64,000 nt of DNA, taken from contig CP030886.1 of assembly GCA_006969745.1 (NCBI GenBank), positions 3,941,234-4,005,233 of the forward strand, in the 5' to 3' direction. The translations under genes and the position numbers were made by a program. A model generated the notes under the pieces. That model had not been told where the DNA came from. It ran no database searches and worked only from the letters and a program-made list of their open reading frames with translations. Below are positions 56,180 through 64,000 of this stretch, in pieces; position 1 is the stretch's first letter; the number at the start of each line of letters is the position of its first letter. The stretch is from Cytophagaceae bacterium. Lineage in GTDB: Bacteria > Bacteroidota > Bacteroidia > Cytophagales > Cyclobacteriaceae.

Positions 56180-57409
56180 TTATTTCCGTGCTAAAATTTC
56201 CTTAAACAGCTCTTCAAAGTTATTGTCAGCTTTCAGGTAGTTGTATTCATTCCAGAAATCATCCTCATTTTTGCTGACCTGACGTTCTAAAATCGCCTTT
56301 GACGCCAACTCTTCCTCAGGAGGGAGAACAATGTTCTCTTTTTGAATGTCAGTAACCACAAAGTCAGCTTTAAATGTTACCGGCTTGGAAATGTCTTGCT
56401 TGGCACGTCTCATGGTCCAGTTGATGTCATATTTGGCATGACTTAAATACCACTTTCCATTTACATATTGATAATTGAGCTCATTTTCATACTTATCCAT
56501 CGTGCTTTTTGCTAAACCAACCACCATAGCTGCCATACTTAATCCATCAAATACTCTTTCAGGATTTTCGGGACTTATTAGCTTTTTGAAAGCTATTTTC
56601 ACGAATGCTAACGTCTCCGTGTCTAACAGAATTTTGCCTTCAAATAGCTTGCCTCGCGCATTTCGCTTTGGCTGGAAACTCACCACAAATACGGCTCGTC
56701 CGTTGTAAGAAGTCGCATCTGTAATCTTGAAGGTATGTTTCTTTAGATTTTTCTTATCGAGGAGTGGGTGCTCTTTGAGTAGTGAACTGACAAATAGCGT
56801 CTGGGGCGTAACACCTATTTGCAGACCTCCAATATCTGCGAAAAAGGAAGTGTCTCGTGCCACTCGTCCCCTCAGAATTTTCATGGCATTTTCTTCTTCT
56901 CCGGCAATGCCGTGACGATACATATCAAATGCGTACTCTGTCATTTGAACATATGCATCCGTTTGATTCCTAATAGAAGCTCTCCAAAATGCCCGCAGCT
57001 GCATTTCATTCTGATCATGATTAGTGGGAATCGCCTCAATCGCTTCTTCAATAATCGACTTTTCATTGACACTAATGATTAGTTCTGGCAATTCGGTAAC
57101 TGTGGATATTAGACTGATAATCAATTCATTATCAGTATCAATTGAAGCAACTGGTATGGACTTTAATGCATATCCGAGGTATGATGCAGATAAATTGTCA
57201 TCATAATAATGTTCCGGCACAATTAGGCTAAAATCACCCTCGATGTTGGATACTGTGCCGTAGCTGGAATTGAAGATGCCGACATGGGAGAATGCCAGTG
57301 GTTCTCCCGTTATCTCATCTACTACTTTTCCGGAAATACGTTTATAATCCTGAGAAAAGATAGCCGTTACGCTAAACAGCATGATTAAGGTGATTGTGTG
57401 TTTGATCAT
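56180..57409 (-). CDS. CarboxypepD-regulatory-like surface protein
   Basis: The 409-residue protein has a signal peptide MIKHTITLIMLFSVTAIFS. RISGKVVDEITGEPLAFSHV and GTVSNIEGDFSLIVPEHY form a carboxypeptidase-regulatory-like domain at ~22-100. The rest (LRAFWRASIRNQTDAYVQM, VVSFQPKRNARGKLFEGKI, DTETLAFVKIAF) resembles the DUF5686-like or outer-membrane-associated domain common after such a domain. It is not clearly enzymatic. It stands alone on the minus strand, convergent with the radical SAM gene. Confidence 0.75.
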   Translation of the reverse strand: MIKHTITLIMLFSVTAIFSQDYKRISGKVVDEITGEPLAFSHVGIFNSSYGTVSNIEGDFSLIVPEHYYDDNLSASYLGYALKSIPVASIDTDNELIISLISTVTELPELIISVNEKSIIEEAIEAIPTNHDQNEMQLRAFWRASIRNQTDAYVQMTEYAFDMYRHGIAGEEENAMKILRGRVARDTSFFADIGGLQIGVTPQTLFVSSLLKEHPLLDKKNLKKHTFKITDATSYNGRAVFVVSFQPKRNARGKLFEGKILLDTETLAFVKIAFKKLISPENPERVFDGLSMAAMVVGLAKSTMDKYENELNYQYVNGKWYLSHAKYDINWTMRRAKQDISKPVTFKADFVVTDIQKENIVLPPEEELASKAILERQVSKNEDDFWNEYNYLKADNNFEELFKEILARK

Positions 57410-57513
57410 AATTAGTACATGATGGAATTTTCAACTTCCATTTAGGAAATCATTTTACTATTAATGATCAATGATGGCCAATGGTTGCTTCTGGTCGGAA
57501 ATTAATCTTTGAT

Positions 57514-58395
57514 TTAGCTGGAATGATCGTTAAAATAAGCCTTCCACTTAGCAACCAATTCATCTGATGCATCAAACAATGGCGGCTTTACTGTCCTTTT
57601 TCCAATACCGATGACTTCCAGTCCTGCTTTTAGTGAAGAAGGGTTACCCTCTTCAGAAAGTAAGGCGTAAGCCTTTTTCAGATCTTCATTCATTGTAATT
57701 GCTGAGGCAGTAGCGCCATTGAGCGTAGCATTAACCATTTCAGTGAACGCTCGTGGCAAGATATTTCCAATAACTGAAATAACCCCTTCACCACCCAGAT
57801 TGATAATGTCATGTGCCAGTGCATCGTCTCCGGATAATAACATTAAATCCATCGGCCTGTTGTCAGCAATCTCCTTGCATTGCTTTAAGTCACCGGAAGC
57901 TTCCTTCATCGCAATGATGTTTTCATGTGACCCGAGTCTGATGGTTGTACCTGCTTCAACATTAGATGCGGTTCGGGAAGGGACGTTGTAAAGAATAATC
58001 GGGTGGGGGAAAGCATCTGCAAGCATGCTGTAGTGCCTGTAAATCCCCTCTTGTGATGGTTTGTTGTAATAAGGGCTCGCAGATAGGATTGCGGTGAGCT
58101 CAAAGGAGCTCAGGTCTTTCGATTTTTCAATCAAATCAAAAGTGTTATTTCCACCTAAACCAAAAACAACTGGTTTACTTCCCTTCAAATGATCGAGTAC
58201 AAATTGCAGGATATCAAGTTTTTCAGACCATGAGATAACCGGAGATTCTCCGGTAGTCCCTTGTACTACTATGTAATCTGCGTTGCCAACCACAATATGA
58301 TCCAACAGCTGACCAAGCGAGGGATAATCTATGGAATAGTCCTTATTCATTGGTGTAGCCAAGGCCACACCTGTTCCTTTCAATTCTGCTTTCAT
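57514..58395 (-). CDS. dapA: 4-hydroxy-tetrahydrodipicolinate synthase
   Basis: Condenses aspartate semialdehyde with pyruvate, the first committed step of lysine and diaminopimelate synthesis. From ATG 58395 the product is 293 residues, a normal length. VQGTTGESPVIS is the GTTGE motif, PIILYNVPSRTASNVE holds the catalytic Tyr and pyruvate-binding residues, and IIAMKEASGDLKQC holds the Schiff-base lysine, Lys164. GGEGVISVIGNILPRAF is also typical. A TTG at 58404 is in frame but overlaps the -7 element, so ATG is preferred. The DUF6913 gene lies 40 bp upstream. Confidence 0.95.
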   Translation of the reverse strand: MKAELKGTGVALATPMNKDYSIDYPSLGQLLDHIVVGNADYIVVQGTTGESPVISWSEKLDILQFVLDHLKGSKPVVFGLGGNNTFDLIEKSKDLSSFELTAILSASPYYNKPSQEGIYRHYSMLADAFPHPIILYNVPSRTASNVEAGTTIRLGSHENIIAMKEASGDLKQCKEIADNRPMDLMLLSGDDALAHDIINLGGEGVISVIGNILPRAFTEMVNATLNGATASAITMNEDLKKAYALLSEEGNPSSLKAGLEVIGIGKRTVKPPLFDASDELVAKWKAYFNDHSS

Positions 58396-58401
58396 TGGTT
58401 G

Positions 58402-58409
58402 CAAAGTTA
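58402..58409 (-). promoter_or_regulatory. dapA: Candidate -7 element abutting the dapA start
   Basis: The minus strand reads TAACTTTG, a TAnnTTTG match, six bases before the dapA ATG. If used, transcription would begin at or near the ATG, giving a leaderless mRNA. Confidence 0.42.
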
Positions 58410-58435
58410 TGGCTTGTAGCGACAGTTGTGGTCCT

Positions 58436-61013
<2,578 letters not shown>

Positions 61014-61035
61014 TTAGAATCCATAGCATTTTTTC

Positions 61036-61065
61036 TTGCTCAAGTCATCAGACCAGCTATTTTTG
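61036..61065 (+). promoter_or_regulatory. Bacteroidetes-type promoter for the TetR gene
   Basis: TTG (61036-61038, within CTTG) and TATTTTTG (61058-61065) are 19 bp apart, matching the -33 TTTG / -7 TAnnTTTG spacing of this phylum. Transcription would start near 61072. This places the promoter inside the longer possible reading frame and supports a start at 61084. Confidence 0.55.
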
Positions 61066-61083
61066 GCGTCAAATTACAACCGG

Positions 61084-61728
61084 TTGTTAGATACACGTGA
61101 ACGTATATTAGCTTCTGCCTACGCTCATTTTTCAACGAAGGGATATCACAGCACCACAATCAATGATATTGCTTCTTCACTGAAGATGAGTAAGAAAACC
61201 ATCTATTTCCAATTCAGGAATAAAGAGCATCTTTTCGTCGAGGTAGGCAAGCAAAAGTTGGAAACGATTGTGGAGCATTCTCAGTCAATCGTTAATGCGG
61301 ATAAGTGTTTTATCACCAAGCTGATTGACTATCTGCAAATGCTTCATGAACATGTGAGACACATCAGTATTCATGTACTGCGAGACCTGTGCAATGATGA
61401 AAGCATGTTGGCCAAAATTCTTTCGGATCATATCAATAATTCAATGATGGATCGTTTTTCCATTCTGCTGCAACAAGGGTATGATGAGAAGATGATCGAT
61501 GATCGTGTGGAACCTATGATGGCCATTGTAATGTACAAAGAAACGCTTTGCTCGTATCTATTTGGCAAGCCTGCTGATTATCCGTCAGTAAAACTTGAAA
61601 AAGAATTTCATGTTTTTCTCTCTAAACAATTGCGTAGTTTCTTTCGTGGATTACTATCAAGGGAAGGCACGATGAGATTTGATGAGCTTTTTGATAATCT
61701 GCCTCATTTAACAAAAACTTATGGCTGA
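61084..61728 (+). CDS. TetR-family transcriptional regulator
   Basis: The start is a TTG at 61084 (MLDTRERILASAYAHF); a TTG at 61036 would add 16 residues but lies in the promoter. The N-terminal helix-turn-helix reads GYHSTTINDIASSLKMSKKT, then IYFQFRNKEHLF, the TetR signature. The remaining ~160 residues form a ligand-sensing all-helix domain. No neighbouring pump gene is seen, so the target is unknown; it may regulate itself or the following nucleotidyltransferase. ATG is absent, which adds some doubt to the start. Confidence 0.85.
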   Translation: MLDTRERILASAYAHFSTKGYHSTTINDIASSLKMSKKTIYFQFRNKEHLFVEVGKQKLETIVEHSQSIVNADKCFITKLIDYLQMLHEHVRHISIHVLRDLCNDESMLAKILSDHINNSMMDRFSILLQQGYDEKMIDDRVEPMMAIVMYKETLCSYLFGKPADYPSVKLEKEFHVFLSKQLRSFFRGLLSREGTMRFDELFDNLPHLTKTYG

Positions 61729-61736
61729 TTGAAACC

Positions 61737-61744
61737 TATCTTTG
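61737..61744 (+). promoter_or_regulatory. Candidate -7 element abutting the nucleotidyltransferase start
   Basis: TATCTTTG matches TAnnTTTG and lies 4 nt before the ATG at 61749, implying a nearly leaderless transcript. The TetR stop is just upstream, so the gene may have its own promoter. Confidence 0.42.
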
Positions 61745-61748
61745 CCAT

Positions 61749-63200
61749 ATGTCCGATCAATTCTTAACTCATCTTGAATCAAAACCGATATTTAATGTCG
61801 TATCTCAGGCTTCAAAAGAAGTAGGAGTGGAATCGTATGTGGTAGGAGGTTATGTCAGGGATTTGGTGTTGCAAAGGCCATCGAAAGACATAGATTTTGT
61901 TTGTGTAGGTAGTGGGATAAAACTTGCTGAAGAAGTGGCAAGGGCTTTAGGAAAAGATGCAAAACTGTCAGTTTTTAAGACTTATGGGACCGCAGCTATT
62001 CACCATAATGGATATGAATATGAGTTTGTAGGCGCCCGCAAAGAATCATATAAGAAAGACTCTCGAAATCCTGTGGTGGAAGATGGGACGTTGGAAGACG
62101 ACCAGAATCGTCGTGATTTTACAATAAATGCAATGGCGCTGAGTCTGGCTGAGGACAGCTATGGCCAGCTTGTAGATCCTTTCAATGGAATGGAGGATCT
62201 CCGAAACATGATTATTCGAACACCACTTGAACCTGGTATTACCTTTTCGGATGATCCGCTACGAATGCTGCGGGCTATGCGATTCGCGTCGCAGCTCCAT
62301 TTCGATATCGAACCCGACACCTTTCAGGGGATAATTGATAATGTAGATCGAATTGGTATAATCTCCCAGGAACGTATCACTGATGAGTTGAACAAGATTA
62401 TTATGTCAGATAAGCCCTCATATGGCTTTCAGCTGCTCTTCCATAGCGGCCTCTTAAAGCCAATTTTCCCGGAGATGACTGACCTGCATGGCGTTGAAAA
62501 GATTAATGGCAAGGGTCATAAAGACAATTTCTTTCACACACTGCAAGTACTGGATAATATTTGCGAAATGACAGATGATCTGTGGTTGCGCTGGGCAGCT
62601 ATACTGCATGATATCGCTAAGCCGGCGACTCAACGATTCAACGAGAAAGTAGGCTGGACTTTTCATGGACATGAGGACCTTGGTGCGAAGTGGGTGCCTA
62701 AGATTTTTAAACGAATGAAGCTACCCTTGGATGAACGCATGAAATATGTGCAGAAATTGGTAAGGCTTCACCTGAGGCCTATTGCTTTGGTGAATGATCG
62801 TGTGACTGATTCTGCCGTGCGGAGAATGATTTTTGAAGCGGGAGAAGATGTTAGAGACTTAATGACGCTGTGTAAGGCAGACGTTACTTCCAAAAATCCT
62901 GAGAAAGTAAAGAAGTATCAGGCCAACTTTGTAAAAGTCGAAAAGCGAATCAAGGAGGTTGAACAAAGGGACCATGTGATGAATTTTCATCCACCCGTAT
63001 CAGGGGAGAAAATCATTGAAGTGTTTGATATCAAGCCATCTAAAGTGATAGGTGACATAAAGAATGAAATAAAGGAAGCTATTCTGGACGGACGTATTAA
63101 GAATGATGAAAATGAAGCCTTTGACCTTATGGTAAAACTGGGCAAGAAACATGGACTCAAACCCAATCCAAAAATCGTTTCCACCTCCAAGCACAAATAG
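61749..63200 (+). CDS. cca: CCA-adding-type tRNA nucleotidyltransferase with HD domain
   Basis: The 483-residue enzyme adds or repairs the CCA end of tRNA, or acts as a poly(A) polymerase-like enzyme. VGGYVRDLVLQRPSKDIDFV carries the GGxxR loop and the catalytic Asp pair. RRDFTINAMALSL, DPLRMLRAMRFASQL and an HD domain, NFFHTLQVLDNI then WLRWAAILHDIAKP, follow. These fit the class II nucleotidyltransferase family with an HD domain as in many Bacteroidota CCA enzymes. Whether it adds CC, A or CCA alone cannot be told. The C-terminal tail is basic. Confidence 0.9.
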   Translation: MSDQFLTHLESKPIFNVVSQASKEVGVESYVVGGYVRDLVLQRPSKDIDFVCVGSGIKLAEEVARALGKDAKLSVFKTYGTAAIHHNGYEYEFVGARKESYKKDSRNPVVEDGTLEDDQNRRDFTINAMALSLAEDSYGQLVDPFNGMEDLRNMIIRTPLEPGITFSDDPLRMLRAMRFASQLHFDIEPDTFQGIIDNVDRIGIISQERITDELNKIIMSDKPSYGFQLLFHSGLLKPIFPEMTDLHGVEKINGKGHKDNFFHTLQVLDNICEMTDDLWLRWAAILHDIAKPATQRFNEKVGWTFHGHEDLGAKWVPKIFKRMKLPLDERMKYVQKLVRLHLRPIALVNDRVTDSAVRRMIFEAGEDVRDLMTLCKADVTSKNPEKVKKYQANFVKVEKRIKEVEQRDHVMNFHPPVSGEKIIEVFDIKPSKVIGDIKNEIKEAILDGRIKNDENEAFDLMVKLGKKHGLKPNPKIVSTSKHK

Positions 63201-63201
63201 C

Positions 63202-63209
63202 TATGTTTG
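63202..63209 (+). promoter_or_regulatory. Candidate -7 element for the TPR gene
   Basis: TATGTTTG fits TAnnTTTG, 74 nt before the ATG at 63284. No -33 match is evident. Confidence 0.35.
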
Positions 63210-63283
63210 CACGCTATTAAAAAACTATGAACTGTAGATAGAGGCAAATACTCAAGCTCTGACTATTGAAAACATCACATACT

Positions 63284-63997
63284 ATGAAAAACATATTATT
63301 ATTGATTGCGCTATTAGGTGCCGGATTTGCCAATGCCCAGAGCCAGGAAATAGCTCCGGGAGATTCCATTCCGTGGGTACTCAGAAAGCAATCTTTCATT
63401 TACAATACAGCTAAGATTTTCAATGATCCAATAATTGCACGAACAGCTCTATACAACCTGATTGCTGAGAATCCTGGGAATGTAGCCTTGTATGATTCAT
63501 TATCGTTGCTGTACATTCAATATAATCAAAACGCTTCCGCAGCTTTGGTGGCTCAGCAGTCCCTGCAGATTGATCCGCAAAATCAATTTGCTATGGAAAT
63601 AGCAGCTACCGGTTTTGATAATCTGGGTGTAAAAGACAGAGCTTTGAATTATTATGAAAAGCTTTATCTGGCCAACGGAGATATCAACACGCTGTACAAA
63701 ATATCCTTTTTACAATTAGAGCTTAATCGATACACGGAGTCTAATACTTCACTGGATATTATAATCGGAGATCCGCAATCTGACACAAACACCATTCGAT
63801 TTCCTACCACGGACGGGAACGGTCAAAATGTAAAGTTGAAAGCTGCAGCTCACAGAGTAAAGGCCATGATTTTAGAACAAAAAGGAGATGTGGAAGGAGC
63901 AAAAGCTAAGTACCTGGAAGTTTTGGAGATGCAACCAGGCTTTCAAATCGTGCAGCAACAATTAAGAGATCTTACAAATCCAAAAACGGGAGAGTAG
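63284..63997 (+). CDS. Secreted TPR-repeat protein
   Basis: From ATG 63284 the product is 237 residues with signal peptide MKNILLLIALLGAGFANAQS. A TTG at 63266 is in frame but lies before the signal. TPR-like helix pairs follow: IARTALYNLIAENPGNVALY, ASAALVAQQSLQIDPQNQFA, VKDRALNYYEKLYLANGDIN, and LEQKGDVEGAKAKYLEVLEM. It is probably a periplasmic scaffold or an outer-membrane assembly partner. Stop TAG at 63995-63997, so complete. Confidence 0.82.
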   Translation: MKNILLLIALLGAGFANAQSQEIAPGDSIPWVLRKQSFIYNTAKIFNDPIIARTALYNLIAENPGNVALYDSLSLLYIQYNQNASAALVAQQSLQIDPQNQFAMEIAATGFDNLGVKDRALNYYEKLYLANGDINTLYKISFLQLELNRYTESNTSLDIIIGDPQSDTNTIRFPTTDGNGQNVKLKAAAHRVKAMILEQKGDVEGAKAKYLEVLEMQPGFQIVQQQLRDLTNPKTGE

Positions 63998-64000
63998 ACT

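Overview
This window is a stretch of chromosome from a member of the Bacteroidota, most likely Cytophagales or a close marine relative. The evidence is a SusC/SusD pair, DUF1015, DUF6913 and DUF4302 genes, a type IX secretion sorting domain, a histone H1-like Hc1 protein, a Bacteroidetes-type HU protein and -7 elements of the TAnnTTTG form. Gene calls rest on reading motifs and family resemblance; no database search was run.

Layout. 1-844: N-terminal part of leucyl-tRNA synthetase (minus, runs off the window). 968-9154: an outer-membrane protein, a seven-repeat Ca-binding-type lipoprotein, an FtsX/MacB-type permease, and an overlapping RND exporter-peroxiredoxin pair. 9255-10769: thymidylate synthase and the serine dehydratase beta subunit. 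10771-13604: a TolC/HlyD export pair. 13708-21305: a nutrient-uptake operon (lipoprotein, SusC, SusD, zinc metallohydrolase lipoprotein, DUF4302 lipoprotein), followed by a periplasmic M16 peptidase. 24424-34590: mostly housekeeping genes (OmpA/PD40 protein, PIN-like protein, GH3 adenylase, HExxH protein, Maf, DUF1015, biotin carboxylase, an alpha-oxoamine synthase of possible sphingo/sulfonolipid function, Hc1). 34648-35446: no gene, but palindromic repeats. 35447: HU-like protein.

36117-48008 is the main accessory region: a two-gene RHS/YD shell, with the second gene ending in a nuclease-like toxin followed by an Imm50-like immunity gene. Next comes a displaced second toxin tip with its own SUFU-like immunity gene. 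A 41-bp identical, in-frame repeat joins the shell to this second tip, so recombination could swap the toxin. 48091-51983 holds a REP-associated (RAYT/Y1) transposase with hairpin ends and a partial tandem duplication, a T9SS-secreted protein, and dense families of palindromic repeats including one highly structured ~320-bp element.

51984-56114: a barrel protein, then a translationally coupled pair made of a membrane-anchored protein with a CPYIYSYDG-type domain and a radical SAM/SPASM enzyme. 56180-61013 (minus): a CarboxypepD-like protein, dapA, a DUF6913 gene and ligA. 61084-63997: a TetR regulator, a CCA-adding-type nucleotidyltransferase and a TPR protein.

The most interesting signals are the RHS toxin-switching arrangement and the shared C-terminal peptide of its two unrelated toxins, the radical SAM pair, and the structured intergenic repeats.
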